Source: Roseateles sp. XES5 (GTDB taxonomy: Bacteria > Pseudomonadota > Alphaproteobacteria > Rhizobiales > Rhizobiaceae). From it: a stretch of 64,000 bases of DNA. The DNA lies in the NCBI RefSeq assembly GCF_020535545.1, contig NZ_CP084752.1:1533501-1597500 (forward strand), read 5' to 3'. The notes below the pieces were generated by a model. It made no database searches. It saw nothing but the letters and a program-made list of their open reading frames with translations, and was not told the origin of the DNA. This document shows, in pieces, positions 44,294-54,916 of the stretch. Within the stretch, counting starts at the first letter, position 1; each line of letters begins with the position of its first letter. The translations under genes were made by a program, and so were the position numbers.

Positions 44294-46116
44294 TATTCGT
44301 CGCCCATCTTGAGCGCGGCGATGAAGGCTTCCTGCGGGATCTCCACCTTGCCGAACTGGCGCATGCGCTTCTTGCCTTCCTTCTGCTTTTCCAGAAGCTT
44401 GCGCTTGCGGGTGGCGTCGCCGCCATAGCACTTGGCGGTCACGTCCTTGCGCAGGGCGCGCACCGTCTCGCGGGCGATGATGCGCCCGCCGATGGCGGCC
44501 TGGATCGGGATCTGGAACATGTGCTGCGGGATGAGGTCCTTCAGCTTCTCGCACATGACACGGCCGCGCTTTTCCGCCGCCGAGCGGTGGACCAGCATGG
44601 AGAGCGCATCGACCGGCTCGGCATTGACGAGGATCGACATCTTGACGAGGTCGCTCTCGCGGTAGCCATGCAGATTGTAGTCGAAGGAGGCATAGCCCTT
44701 GGAGATCGACTTCAGGCGATCGTAGAAGTCGAACACCACTTCGTTGAGCGGCAGTTCATAGGTCAGCATGGCGCGGTTGCCGACATAGGTCAGCTCCGTC
44801 TGGATGCCGCGCCGGTCCTGGCAAAGCTTCAGGATGCCGCCGAGATATTCGTCCGGCGTCAGGATCGTCGCCTTGATCCAGGGTTCGCGGAACTCGGAGA
44901 TCTTCACGACGTCCGGCATGTCGGCCGGGTTGTGCAGTTCCTTCTCCGTGCCGTCCGTCATCGTCAGTTGGTAGACCACCGAGGGGGCCGTGGCGATGAG
45001 GTCGAGGTCGAATTCGCGGGAGAGGCGCTCCTGGATGATTTCGAGATGCAGCAGGCCGAGGAAGCCGCAGCGGAAACCGAAGCCGAGCGCGGCGGAGCTT
45101 TCCATTTCGAACGAGAAGGAGGCGTCGTTGAGGCGCAGCTTGCCCATGGCCGAGCGCAGTTCCTCGAAATCGGCCGCATCGACCGGGAAGAGGCCGCAGA
45201 ACACCACCGGCTGGGCCGGCTTGAAGCCTGGCAGGGCTGACGCGGTCGGGCGCTTGTCCTCGGTGATCGTGTCGCCGACGCGGGTATCGGCGACTTCCTT
45301 GATGGACGCGGTGATGAAGCCGATCTCGCCCGGGCCCAGCGAATCCATCGCCACCATCTTCGGCGTCAGCACGCCGACGCGCTCGACGGTGTATTTGGCG
45401 TCCGTACCCATCATGCGGATGACCTGGCCCTTCGTCAGGCGGCCCTCGATGATGCGCACGAGAACCATGACGCCGAGATAGGTGTCGTACCAGCTGTCGA
45501 CCAGAAGGGCCTTCAGCGGCGCCTTTTCGCCGCCCTCGCTCTTCGGCGCGGGCAGGCGCTTGACGATCGCTTCCAGCACGTCGGGAATGCCGAGGCCGGT
45601 TTTCGCCGAGATCAGCACGGCGTCCGAGGCGTCGATGCCGATCACGTCCTCGACCTCGGCCTTGGCGTTCTCGGGATCGGCCTGCGGCAGGTCCATCTTG
45701 TTGAGCACGGTGACGATCTCGACACCGAGATCCAGGGCCGTGTAGCAGTTGGCCACCGTCTGGGCTTCCACGCCCTGGGAGGCATCCACCACCAGCAGCG
45801 CACCCTCGCAGGCGGAGAGCGAGCGGCTCACCTCGTAGGAGAAGTCCACATGGCCTGGCGTGTCGATCAGGTTCAGGTTGTAGACCTGGCCGTTCTTGGC
45901 CTTGTACTGCAGGGCCGCGGTCTGGGCCTTGATGGTGATGCCGCGCTCGCGCTCGATGTCCATCGAGTCCAGCACCTGCGCCTCCATCTCGCGGTCAGAC
46001 AGGCCGCCGCAGCGCTGGATGATCCGGTCGGCCAGGGTGCTCTTGCCGTGGTCGATGTGGGCAATGATGGAGAAATTGCGGATGTGGTCGAGGGGCGTCG
46101 AATTATTGGTGCTCAT
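44293..46116 (-). CDS. lepA: elongation factor 4 (LepA), mosaic 5' region
   Basis: 607-aa ribosome back-translocating GTPase. G1 [10 protein letters not shown]2/G3 [14 protein letters not shown]4 NKMD, and the LepA C-terminal domain ending [18 protein letters not shown]. From about residue 10 to 130 (bases about 45700-46095) the protein reads [49 protein letters not shown], as in Burkholderiales LepA; rhizobial proteins have LIQSTGG and LANVYQAID-type sequence there. Val codons in this patch are mostly GTG, while the rest of the gene mixes in GTC and looks rhizobial. Start at 46116 keeps a rhizobial-type [12 protein letters not shown]-terminus. Confidence 0.93.
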   Translation of the reverse strand: MSTNNSTPLDHIRNFSIIAHIDHGKSTLADRIIQRCGGLSDREMEAQVLDSMDIERERGITIKAQTAALQYKAKNGQVYNLNLIDTPGHVDFSYEVSRSLSACEGALLVVDASQGVEAQTVANCYTALDLGVEIVTVLNKMDLPQADPENAKAEVEDVIGIDASDAVLISAKTGLGIPDVLEAIVKRLPAPKSEGGEKAPLKALLVDSWYDTYLGVMVLVRIIEGRLTKGQVIRMMGTDAKYTVERVGVLTPKMVAMDSLGPGEIGFITASIKEVADTRVGDTITEDKRPTASALPGFKPAQPVVFCGLFPVDAADFEELRSAMGKLRLNDASFSFEMESSAALGFGFRCGFLGLLHLEIIQERLSREFDLDLIATAPSVVYQLTMTDGTEKELHNPADMPDVVKISEFREPWIKATILTPDEYLGGILKLCQDRRGIQTELTYVGNRAMLTYELPLNEVVFDFYDRLKSISKGYASFDYNLHGYRESDLVKMSILVNAEPVDALSMLVHRSAAEKRGRVMCEKLKDLIPQHMFQIPIQAAIGGRIIARETVRALRKDVTAKCYGGDATRKRKLLEKQKEGKKRMRQFGKVEIPQEAFIAALKMGDE

Positions 46117-46186
46117 GCGCGCCATATAGCAGCGGGCAAGGGCAGCGCAAAGCGGTAAATGAACCGTTTCCTCGCCGCAAGCGCCG

Positions 46187-47440
46187 CTATTCCGGGGCTT
46201 TTTCGCCTTCCACCAGCGCGCCGGCATTCGGCACCTGGGCGCTGCGGATCTCGAAGGTCTCGCGCGCTTCGGGCGGCACCGTCTCGCGAAGGCGCAGGCG
46301 ATGGGCGACGAAGGCGGCATAGGCGAGCGCCACGGCCATGGCGGCATAGATGAAGGTCTTGGGGCCGAAGGTCGGCGTCAGCGCCGTCACGCCAAGCGGA
46401 ACCAGCGTCGCGGCGGTGGACCAGGCGACGAGAAGCGTGGAGGCGAGCGGCACGAAATCCTCCGGATCCGTGCGGTCGTTCGCATGGGCATTGGCGATGG
46501 AATAGACACTCTCGACGGCGCCGGCCCAGAGCGCGAAGACCAGCATCAGCACCACGAAGGCGCCGAAGGAGACGAAGAGCGCGGCGACCGCCGTAGCGGC
46601 GATCAACAGGCAGGTGATGATGAGCACGACGCGCCGGTCGATGCGGTCGGAGAGCGTGCCGAGCGGATACTGCACGAAGATGAGGCCGAACTGCATGACG
46701 AACATCAGGAGCGCGACATCGGCCTGCCCGACATTGTTGGTGGCGGCGTAGATGGGCGTGAAGCCCTGCACGACCATGGAAAGACCGCCGGCGGCGAGCA
46801 CGCCGATGAGCGCGACCGGCGAATTGCGCCAGGCCATGGCGAAATCGAGGCTGACGCGGGCGGGGGCCGGCGGCGTGGGCAGCCGGGTGAGGCCGATGGG
46901 CAGCAGCGCGACGGTCGTCACGAAGATGGTGACGAGCGGGGCGAGATTGCCGTCCGCCGGCATGCGGCCGAAGATCCAGGCGCCGACGCCAAGGCCGAGC
47001 ACATAGGCCATGTAGAAGAACGACATGGCCTTGCCGCGCCAGCGGTTGTCCGCCGCATGGTTCAGCCAGCTCTGGGCGATGATGAAGTTGAAGTTGCCGG
47101 CAACGCCGTAGATGCCGCGGGCGACGATCCAGAGGATGGGATTGACGCCGAGCGCGACAAGGAAGGCAGCGATGATGACAAGGGCGAGCGAGCAGGAAAA
47201 GGCGCGCGCATGGCCAACGCGGCGGATGACCGGACCGGCGATGACGCAGCCGATCAGTCCACCGAAGGCGATGGCCGTGACGGCCGCGCCGGGCGTCCAG
47301 GCAGGCGCGACGGCGCGCGACAGCACATAGGGCACATAGGCGAGCATGACGCCGTTGCCGATGGCGACCAGCGTCATCGAGACCACGATGGCGGTGATGG
47401 AAAAGAGCGACGACGATGGCCCCTGTGCTTCACTCCTCAT
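46187..47440 (-). CDS. MFS transporter
   Basis: 417-aa major facilitator with twelve predicted helices. [25 protein letters not shown] and [19 protein letters not shown] are the duplicated A-type loop motifs. Start at 47440 ([13 protein letters not shown]) after GGAGGGCGG. Divergent from the XRE-cupin regulator at 47579, which probably controls it. Substrate not predictable; the C-terminal tail ([21 protein letters not shown]) is hydrophilic. Confidence 0.88.
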   Translation of the reverse strand: MRSEAQGPSSSLFSITAIVVSMTLVAIGNGVMLAYVPYVLSRAVAPAWTPGAAVTAIAFGGLIGCVIAGPVIRRVGHARAFSCSLALVIIAAFLVALGVNPILWIVARGIYGVAGNFNFIIAQSWLNHAADNRWRGKAMSFFYMAYVLGLGVGAWIFGRMPADGNLAPLVTIFVTTVALLPIGLTRLPTPPAPARVSLDFAMAWRNSPVALIGVLAAGGLSMVVQGFTPIYAATNNVGQADVALLMFVMQFGLIFVQYPLGTLSDRIDRRVVLIITCLLIAATAVAALFVSFGAFVVLMLVFALWAGAVESVYSIANAHANDRTDPEDFVPLASTLLVAWSTAATLVPLGVTALTPTFGPKTFIYAAMAVALAYAAFVAHRLRLRETVPPEARETFEIRSAQVPNAGALVEGEKAPE

Positions 47441-47543
47441 CCGTCCGCCCTCCCGAATCTGCCGCCACCATACCGGGTCGGCCGGCGTCGCATTGTCGCC
47501 GGAGCGGCATGGCGGGGAATTATTTTGGGAGGAGTTCCATGGC

Positions 47544-47584
47544 TTGACTCCACGATAAGAGGCAAATATTCCATTATAATGGAA
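47544..47584 (+). promoter_or_regulatory. promoter and operator of the XRE-cupin gene
   Basis: TTGACT (47544-47549), 17-bp spacer, TATTCC (47567-47572), predicting transcription start at about 47579, the A of the start codon. A perfect 16-bp palindrome TTCCATTATAATGGAA (47569-47584) covers the -10, the start site and the first codons. It would block transcription when bound. Confidence 0.6.
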
Positions 47585-48157
47585 ATAGAAAACGACTCTC
47601 TCGAAAGCGCCATCGGCGACCGGTTGCGACAGTTGCGAACCGTTCAGGGCCGGACACTGGACGATCTTGCGGCCGCCTCCGGCGTCAGCCGGGCGATGAT
47701 CTCGCGCATCGAGCGCGGCGAGGCGAGCCCGACGGCGCAGTTGCTTTCGCGACTCTGCGCGGCGCTGGACCTGACGCTCTCTGCCTTTTTCGCCTTTTCC
47801 GGCGAAAGCGGCGATCCTCTGTCGCGGCGGGAAAAGCAGATCGTCTGGCGCGATCCGGAGACCGGCTACCAGCGCCGCGCGGTGTCCGCGCCCGACACGC
47901 CATCCCGTGTCGAGGTGATCGAGGTGACGTTTCCGGCCGGCGCGCGCATCGCCTACCCGCCGGAGACGGCGAAGGCGGGCATGACGCAGCATGTCTGGCT
48001 GTTTTCCGGCGCGCTGCGCATGACGGTGGCGGGAACGGTGCACGATCTTGCGCCCGGCGACTGCCTCTACATGAGCATTACCGAAGGCCACGTCTTCGAA
48101 AATCCCGGCGACGTGCCGGCCCATTACGCCGTGGTGCTGGACCGCGGCCGCAACTGA
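47579..48157 (+). CDS. XRE-family regulator with C-terminal cupin domain
   Basis: 192 aa: helix-turn-helix (RLRQLRTVQGRTLDDLAAASGVSRAMISRIERGEASPTAQLL) and cupin sensor (MTQHVWLFSGALRMTVAGTVHDLAPGDCLYM). No Shine-Dalgarno precedes the ATG, and the predicted transcription start coincides with it, suggesting a leaderless mRNA. Probably represses itself and the divergent MFS gene. The GNAT gene follows 13 bp downstream and may be in the same transcript. Confidence 0.88.
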   Translation: MEIENDSLESAIGDRLRQLRTVQGRTLDDLAAASGVSRAMISRIERGEASPTAQLLSRLCAALDLTLSAFFAFSGESGDPLSRREKQIVWRDPETGYQRRAVSAPDTPSRVEVIEVTFPAGARIAYPPETAKAGMTQHVWLFSGALRMTVAGTVHDLAPGDCLYMSITEGHVFENPGDVPAHYAVVLDRGRN

Positions 48158-48170
48158 CCTCGAGGAACCG

Positions 48171-48698
48171 ATGCGCGACGTGAGACTGCTCGACGAGACG
48201 GAAACCCGCGCCCGGCTGGGCGAACTGGCCGCGGTGCTGGCCGATTGCGTGACCGGCGGGGCCTCCGTCGGCTTCATGGCACCCTACGGGCCGGCCGATG
48301 CCATGCCCTTCTGGGAGGGCGTGGCGACGGCGGTGGGCGAGGACGCGACATTGCTTTTTGTCGCCGAACAGGCGGGCCGCATCGTCGGCACGGTGCAGGT
48401 CGGCATCCGCCAGATGCCCAACCAGCCGCACCGGGCGGATATCAAGAAGCTGCTGGTGATGGAAAGCGCGCGCGGCCATGGGCTCGCTCGCGCGCTGATG
48501 GCGGCAGCGGAAGCGGAAGCCGCCCGCCGCGGCAAGACCGTGCTGGTGCTCGATACCGCCACGGGCAGCCCCGCCGAGACGGTCTACGAACGCCTCGGCT
48601 GGCAGCGGGCCGGCCTCATCCCCGACTATGCGCTCTATCCGGACGGCCGCTCTTGCGCGACGACGTTCTTCTACAAGCGGATCGGGGATGCAGCGTAG
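48171..48698 (+). CDS. GNAT-family N-acetyltransferase
   Basis: 175 aa. Acetyl-CoA site in IKKLLVMESARGHGLARALMAAAEAEAARRG (motif A, R-G-x-G-L/A variant) and the C-terminal ETVYERLGWQRAGLIPDYAL. Substrate unknown; the position behind an XRE-cupin/MFS unit suggests detoxification or amine modification. Followed by a strong terminator. Confidence 0.88.
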   Translation: MRDVRLLDETETRARLGELAAVLADCVTGGASVGFMAPYGPADAMPFWEGVATAVGEDATLLFVAEQAGRIVGTVQVGIRQMPNQPHRADIKKLLVMESARGHGLARALMAAAEAEAARRGKTVLVLDTATGSPAETVYERLGWQRAGLIPDYALYPDGRSCATTFFYKRIGDAA

Positions 48699-48707
48699 CT
48701 CCCTAGG

Positions 48708-48741
48708 ACAATCCCGGTGAACGCCGGTTCACCGGGATTGT
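48708..48741 (+). terminator. terminator after the GNAT gene
   Basis: Perfect 15-bp stem ACAATCCCGGTGAAC / GTTCACCGGGATTGT with a GCCG loop, followed by TCTGGGCTTTTG. Confidence 0.75.
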
Positions 48742-48805
48742 TCTGGGCTTTTGCTCTTGTCGCATTGTCCGACGCCGACGGGATGCCGCGTCGGCTGGAA
48801 ATGCT

Positions 48806-49804
<999 letters not shown>

Positions 49805-49930
49805 GGCAAAATCCTTCTTCCGGGACGGGAGGCGTCCCCATTTGCGGGCGGCGGGCAATCCGCCGTCATCCGGCAAGGGGCAATCTAGGGCGCGGTGCTT
49901 CATCTGAAAATTGCTGCAAAAGCCAATGGC

Positions 49931-49951
49931 TTGTTCTATCTGTTAGAACAA
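49931..49951. promoter_or_regulatory. inverted repeat TTGTTCTA-N5-TAGAACAA at the LysR start
   Basis: Perfect 8-bp arms (49931-49938 / 49944-49951) with the last base being the A of the LysR ATG. Probable autoregulatory LysR site in the 146-bp divergent region with the aldo/keto reductase gene. Confidence 0.6.
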
Positions 49952-50841
49952 TGAATCGGACCCAGCTCTCGCAACTCGCCGTGCTCGCCCTCGTCGCGGA
50001 GACGCGCTCCTTCCGCAAGGCCGCGGCCGAGCTCGGCGTTGCGCCCTCCGCCGTCAGCCATGCCGTATCGGCGCTGGAAGCGAGCCTTGGCGTGCGCCTC
50101 ATCGCCCGCACCACCCGAAGCGTCGCGCCGACCGAGGAAGGCCGGCTGCTGCTCGACACGCTGGCGCCGGCGCTCGCCGATATCGGCACCGTCATGGAAA
50201 CGCTCGCCGACCGGCAGGGTAGGCCTGCGGGGCCGCTGCGCGTGACCATGCCGCTGATCGCGGCGGAAGATATCGTCATGCCGCGCCTGGCGGCCTTCCT
50301 GTTGGCCTATCCCGACATCGAACTCGACCTTCGGACCGACGACCGCTTCGAGGACATCGTCGAAAAGGGCTTCGATGCGGGCCTGCGGCTCGGCGAACAT
50401 CTGGAAGCGGACATGATCGCGGTGCGGGCGAGCGGGCCCTGGCGCGGGCTGATCGTGGGTGCGCCCGCCTATTTCGAGACACATCCGAAACCGCTCCAGC
50501 CGCGTGACCTGATGCAGCACCGCTGCATCCGCCGGCGCTTTTCGAGCGGGCTTCTCTATCGCTGGGAACTGGAGAAGGACGGGCGGCAGGTGACGGTGGA
50601 CGTCAACGGCCCGCTGATCGTTTCCGACCAGCGGCTGATGCGGGCCGCCGCCATGGACGGAGCCGGTCTTGCCTATGTCTTCGACCAGCGTGTCGCCGGG
50701 GATATCGATGCCGGTCGGCTCGTTCCCGTGCTCGAGGACTGGTGCCCGCCCTTCGACGGCTTCTCGATCTACTACCCGACGCGCCGGCAGATGCGGCCGG
50801 CGCTCCGGGCCTTCGTCGATTTCTTCCGATACAGAGGCTAG
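49951..50841 (+). CDS. LysR-family transcriptional regulator
   Basis: 296 aa: N-terminal helix-turn-helix (LALVAETRSFRKAAAELGVAPSAVSHAVSALEASLGVRL) and a LysR substrate domain (LRVTMPLIAAEDIVMPRLAAFL, DAGLRLGEHLEADMIAVRA). No Shine-Dalgarno is visible; the inverted repeat abuts the start codon. Its TAG stop (50839-50841) is supplied by the RIME-like repeat. Likely regulates the divergent aldo/keto reductase. Confidence 0.9.
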   Translation: MNRTQLSQLAVLALVAETRSFRKAAAELGVAPSAVSHAVSALEASLGVRLIARTTRSVAPTEEGRLLLDTLAPALADIGTVMETLADRQGRPAGPLRVTMPLIAAEDIVMPRLAAFLLAYPDIELDLRTDDRFEDIVEKGFDAGLRLGEHLEADMIAVRASGPWRGLIVGAPAYFETHPKPLQPRDLMQHRCIRRRFSSGLLYRWELEKDGRQVTVDVNGPLIVSDQRLMRAAAMDGAGLAYVFDQRVAGDIDAGRLVPVLEDWCPPFDGFSIYYPTRRQMRPALRAFVDFFRYRG

Positions 50842-50944
50842 AGCATGTCAGGTTCAGATTGAACCTGACATGCTCTAAATTCTTTTGTTTTCGTTTGTCT
50901 TTTCGGGAAAACCGGTTCCCACTTTTCCCTGACAAACGCTAGAG
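50838..50944 (+). repeat. RIME-like dispersed repeat, copy 2
   Basis: Starts at CTAGAGCATGTC and ends at ACGCTAG. The first part is an 18-bp-arm palindrome (50839-50877: TAGAGCATGTCAGGTTCA and its complement around GAT). The second is a GTTTGTC...GACAAAC stem enclosing GGGAAAACCGGTTCCC. About 90 percent identical to copy 3. Confidence 0.9.
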
Positions 50945-50954
50945 AGCCCTGTGG

Positions 50955-51905
50955 TCAGGCGCCGGCCTCGTCGAGTGCACGCAGCTGATCGGCAGAGAGC
51001 GCCAGCGTCGCGGCCTTCGTCAGGCTTTCGAGCTGGGCAAGGCTGGTGGCGCTGGCGATGGGCGCGGTGACGGCGGGCTTGGCCATCAGCCAGACCAGAG
51101 CGATTTCCGCCGGCTTCGCACCGGTTTCGGCAGCGATCCGGTCGAGCGCAGCCAGGATGCGCTGGCCCTTGTCATCGAGGTACCGCGCGACATCCTCGCC
51201 CCGCGCCCGGCCCTCGGTATCGGCCGCCGTGCGGTACTTGCCCGTCAGGAAACCGGACGCGAGGCTGAAATAGGTGATGACGCCGATCTCCTCGCTGCGG
51301 CAGAGTTCGGCAAGCGGGCCCTCGAAGCCGTCGCGGTCGTAGAGATTGTATTCCGGCTGGAGCACGCCATAACGCGGCAGGCCAGCCGCGTCGGCGGCGT
51401 CGAACGAGGCCTGCAGCTGGCCGGCGTCGAGGTTGGAGGCGCCGAAGGCGCGCACCTTGCCGGCCGCAACGAGGCTGGCATGGGCTTCCAGCGTTTCCTC
51501 GTAGGGCGTTTCGGCATCCGGCCAGTGCGAGAGGTAGAGATCGATATGATCGGTCTGGAGGCGCTTCAGCGAGGCTTCCACCGCCTCGACGATCCAGGTC
51601 CTGCGCAGATCCCGCCGGCCCTGCCCCATGTCGGATCCGACCTTGGTGACGATCACCACCCGGTCGCGGGCAATGGCGGAGCGCTTCAGCCATTTGCCGA
51701 TGATCGCCTCGGATTCGCCGCCCTCGTTGCCCGGCGCCCAGCGGGAATAGACATCGGCCGTGTCGATGGCATTGAAGCCGGCGTCGGTGAAGGCATCCAG
51801 AAGATCGAAGGAGGTCTTCTCGTCGACCGTCCAGCCGAAGACATTGCCGCCGAAAACGAGGGGCGCGATGGAAAAGCCGGTCTTGCCGAGGGCGCGAAAC
51901 TGCAT
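50955..51905 (-). CDS. aldo/keto reductase
   Basis: 316-aa AKR of the Tas/YghZ-like group. Tetrad residues in NAIDTADVYSRWAPG, VIVTKVGSDMG and LYLSHWPDAETPYEETLEA. Start at 51905 (MQFRALGKTGFSIAPLVFGG) with GGAGGCACC upstream. An open frame to 52004 is not supported. Divergent from the Gfo/Idh/MocA gene. Confidence 0.92.
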   Translation of the reverse strand: MQFRALGKTGFSIAPLVFGGNVFGWTVDEKTSFDLLDAFTDAGFNAIDTADVYSRWAPGNEGGESEAIIGKWLKRSAIARDRVVIVTKVGSDMGQGRRDLRRTWIVEAVEASLKRLQTDHIDLYLSHWPDAETPYEETLEAHASLVAAGKVRAFGASNLDAGQLQASFDAADAAGLPRYGVLQPEYNLYDRDGFEGPLAELCRSEEIGVITYFSLASGFLTGKYRTAADTEGRARGEDVARYLDDKGQRILAALDRIAAETGAKPAEIALVWLMAKPAVTAPIASATSLAQLESLTKAATLALSADQLRALDEAGA

Positions 51906-52059
51906 GGGTGCCTCCAAAGGGTTCGTGCTGAAAAGAACACCGCCAACATAGGCGGGAGAACCGGCCTTTGCACGCCGTCCGCCGGATTTTTTGCGAGCCG
52001 CCACGCTTGCGAGGAACGTACCTCGGGACTAGTCTCCCCGCGCAATCAGGGAGATCACC

Positions 52060-53046
52060 ATGCTGCGTTTCGGAATCCTCTCGACGGCCAAGATCGGCCG
52101 CGACCTCGTCGTGCCGGCCATCCAGGATGCGGAAAACTGCGTCGTCACCGCCATTGCCAGCCGGGACCTGACGAAGGCCCGCGCCATGGCGGACCGCTTC
52201 TCGGTGCCGCATGCCTTCGGCTCCTACGGGGAGATGCTGGCCTCCGACACCATCGACGCGGTCTATATTCCCCTGCCGACATCCCAGCATGTGGAATGGT
52301 CGATCAAGGCGGCGGATGCAGGCAAACACGTGCTTTGCGAAAAGCCCATCGCGTTGAATTCCGGCGAGATCGCCGGACTGATCGCGGCGCGCGACCGCAA
52401 CAAGGTGCTGATCTGCGAAGCCTATATGATCACCTACAGCCCGGTCTGGCGGAAAGTCCGTGCGCTTCTGTCCGAAGGCGCCATCGGCCGGCTGCGCCAT
52501 GTGCAGGGCGCCTTCACCTACTTCAATCGCGACCCCGGCAACATGCGCAACGTGCCCGCGCTCGGCGGTGGCGGCTTGCCCGATATCGGCGTCTACCCGA
52601 CGATCTCCACCCGCTTCGTCACCGGTAAGGAAGCGTTGCGCATACAGGCGAATACCGACCGCGACCCGGAATTCGGCACCGACATCTATTCCAGCGTGCG
52701 GGCCGACTTCGGCGACTTCGAACTGTCCTTCTACATTTCCACCCAGCTCGCCCATCGCCAAGTCATGGTCTTCCATGGCGACAAGGGCTTCATCGAGGTG
52801 AAATCGCCCTTCAACGCCGACCGCTACGGCGCCGAGGAAATCGAGCTGACCAACCAGAACCACGGCGAGAGCCAGCACTTCCGCTTCCAGGATGCGCGCC
52901 AGTACAAGCGCCAGGCCGAAGCCTTTTCCAGCGCAGCTCTCGGCGGAGATGCCGAGGTGGTGACGCTGGAGAGTTCCGTTAACAATCAGAAGCTCATCGA
53001 CGCCATCTACCGCGCCAGCGAGAAGGACGGCTGGGAGCCGGTGTGA
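52060..53046 (+). CDS. Gfo/Idh/MocA-family oxidoreductase
   Basis: 328-aa NAD(P)-dependent sugar or cyclitol dehydrogenase. Rossmann N-terminus [20 protein letters not shown] (dinucleotide glycines partly substituted, GxxxxAxIG), EKP catalytic motif in [11 protein letters not shown], and the GG..DIGVYP segment ([14 protein letters not shown]). Complete, followed by a good terminator. Substrate unknown. Confidence 0.9.
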   Translation: MLRFGILSTAKIGRDLVVPAIQDAENCVVTAIASRDLTKARAMADRFSVPHAFGSYGEMLASDTIDAVYIPLPTSQHVEWSIKAADAGKHVLCEKPIALNSGEIAGLIAARDRNKVLICEAYMITYSPVWRKVRALLSEGAIGRLRHVQGAFTYFNRDPGNMRNVPALGGGGLPDIGVYPTISTRFVTGKEALRIQANTDRDPEFGTDIYSSVRADFGDFELSFYISTQLAHRQVMVFHGDKGFIEVKSPFNADRYGAEEIELTNQNHGESQHFRFQDARQYKRQAEAFSSAALGGDAEVVTLESSVNNQKLIDAIYRASEKDGWEPV

Positions 53047-53077
53047 CCTTTCCCCGGAAATCAGCCCCAAAAATGCA

Positions 53078-53107
53078 AAAAGGCCGCGGATCGCTCCGCG
53101 GCCTTTT
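53078..53107. terminator. bidirectional terminator
   Basis: 13-bp stem AAAAGGCCGCGGA / TCCGCGGCCTTTT with TCGC loop, between the convergent Gfo/Idh/MocA and BTLCP genes. Confidence 0.85.
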
Positions 53108-53131
53108 CGATTTCAGGAATGGGCCTGCCGC

Positions 53132-53749
53132 TTACTGGCCGACCGAGGACACCATGACGGCGTCGCCGTTTTCGATCGAGACCCAGCGGCCGGCGTGGAA
53201 CGAGGCCTGGCGCTTCAGGTAGCGATAGGGCGTTTCGGTCCACAGCTTCACCTCGTTGTTGAGGTTGTCGAGGATGAAGTCGCCCTGGGTGGTGCGCAGC
53301 GTCAGCACGGCATGGCCTTCGCCATCCGGCTTGCGCACAACGGTGATCAGAAGGTCGCCGGGGGCAAAGCCCTTCTGCATCAGCTTCTTGCGCTTGAGGA
53401 GAACGAAATCCTCGCAGTCGCCGGCGCCGTCAGGATAGGACCAGATCTCGTCCTTGCCGTGCAGTTCCTTGTCGGTGATCGGGGTGATGTCGCGGTTGAC
53501 GCTGGCATTGATCTGGCGAACCACGGACCAGCCGAACTCGGTGACCTTGGCCGGCGCCTGGTTGCGCACGCCGGCGCGGCATTCGGACTTGTAGGTCTGA
53601 CAGAATTCGTAATGACCGATCGGCTGCGAGGTGACGCCGCCTGTCTTCATGGACAGCGCCGAGGTCGGCGCCGTGAAAGCCGAGGAAGAAGAAACGAGGA
53701 GAGCGAGAACCGCCACAACCCCAGCCTTCGCACCAATCATTCGTGCCAT
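53132..53749 (-). CDS. bacterial transglutaminase-like cysteine proteinase (BTLCP) family, exported
   Basis: 205-aa periplasmic protein with signal peptide MARMIGAKAGVVAVLALLVSSSSAF. Papain-like triad: Cys in GAGDCEDFVLLKRKKLM, His in GEGHAVLTLRTT, Asp in FILDNLNNEV. The family includes LapG-type proteases and rhizobial homologues of unknown substrate; LapG cleaves large adhesins. No LapD partner is in the window. Start at 53749, with an ATG four codons downstream also possible. Confidence 0.9.
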   Translation of the reverse strand: MARMIGAKAGVVAVLALLVSSSSAFTAPTSALSMKTGGVTSQPIGHYEFCQTYKSECRAGVRNQAPAKVTEFGWSVVRQINASVNRDITPITDKELHGKDEIWSYPDGAGDCEDFVLLKRKKLMQKGFAPGDLLITVVRKPDGEGHAVLTLRTTQGDFILDNLNNEVKLWTETPYRYLKRQASFHAGRWVSIENGDAVMVSSVGQ

Positions 53750-53864
53750 GGAACGTCCCCTAATCGTTAACAAAGAGTTAAAGACCAGGAGGGGGTTTCG
53801 TCAATCAATAGAATTGGCGATGCCGCAATATGGTTAAAATGTGGCCCGGCGGCCACGCCAACCC

Positions 53865-54683
53865 TCAGTTTCCGCGGGCCAGACCCTCTGCGGCCTCGAG
53901 GATCTTGGCGATATCCTGCGGGCGCGACAGGCGATGGTCGCCGTCGCGGATCATCGTCAGCACCACGTCGTCGCCGGAAAGGTGCTCCATCAGGCGCACG
54001 GCATGGGCATAGGGCACGTCCGGATCGGCCATGCCCTGCAGGATGTGCACCGGACAGCCGGTCTCGATGACGCCCGTCAGGACGCGGTTCGCGCGGCCGT
54101 CCTCGATGAGCTTCAGTGTGTAGATGTTCGGATCGGGACCATAGGGGGTCGGCTCCTCGAACTGGCCGCGCTCGGCCAGCGCCGTGCGCTCGGCCTCCGT
54201 CAGGTTCGGCTCGATCAGCTCGGAGGTGAAATCCGGCGCGGGCGCGATGAGCACGAGGCCGGCGACCTCGACATCCTTGCGTCTTGCAAGCTCGGCGACC
54301 GCACGCAATGCGATCCAGCCGCCCATGGAGGAACCGACCAGCACGACGCGGCGCGTGCCGAGCGTTCCGGCCGCGTGCTCGATCACGGCGAGCGCCTCTT
54401 CCAGCCAGCGCGAGATCGTGCCGCCGACGAAGGCGCCGCCAGAGGCGCCGTGGCCGGAATAGTCCAGGCGCACGCAGGCGGTGCCGAGCCGGGCGGCGAG
54501 GGCGGCAAGCTCCACCGCCTTGGTGCCCGTCATGTCGGAGCGGTAGCCGCCCAGCCAGACGAGATGGGCGAGTGCATTGCCGCCGGCCGGCGGTTCGAGG
54601 AGCATGGCGATGCCGCGTGCATCGGCGCCCTCCCCGACCGTGAGGAATTCCACCGCTACATCCTTGCCGTTCGTCGTCGTCAT
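53865..54683 (-). CDS. alpha/beta hydrolase
   Basis: 272-aa serine hydrolase. Nucleophile elbow VLVGSSMGGWIAL, acid Asp in GMADPDVPYAHA, His in DGDHRLSRPQD; oxyanion region LVWLGGYRSDMTGTKA. Similar to rhizobial carboxylesterases of the palmitoyl-thioesterase ABHD10-like group. Start at 54683 (MTTTNGKDVAVEF) with GGGAGATAGGC upstream. Confidence 0.9.
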   Translation of the reverse strand: MTTTNGKDVAVEFLTVGEGADARGIAMLLEPPAGGNALAHLVWLGGYRSDMTGTKAVELAALAARLGTACVRLDYSGHGASGGAFVGGTISRWLEEALAVIEHAAGTLGTRRVVLVGSSMGGWIALRAVAELARRKDVEVAGLVLIAPAPDFTSELIEPNLTEAERTALAERGQFEEPTPYGPDPNIYTLKLIEDGRANRVLTGVIETGCPVHILQGMADPDVPYAHAVRLMEHLSGDDVVLTMIRDGDHRLSRPQDIAKILEAAEGLARGN

Positions 54684-54916
54684 GCCTATCTCCCTGTCCT
54701 GCGCCAAGACCCCGGAAAACCGCCCGTCGCCCCGTCTTTTGCCGAGAGCTAGACCAGATTCGCGCGTGCAAGGACAGGTGGTGATTTTTCCGCGCGGCGT
54801 GCTATTGACTTCGCGAGCGCGATCAACACATTGCCGACAAACGCCGAAAGGCGGGCAAACGGCCCGGTCGACGCACAGATTCACACCAGTCGAAACAGTT
54901 CGAGGAGAACACGACC

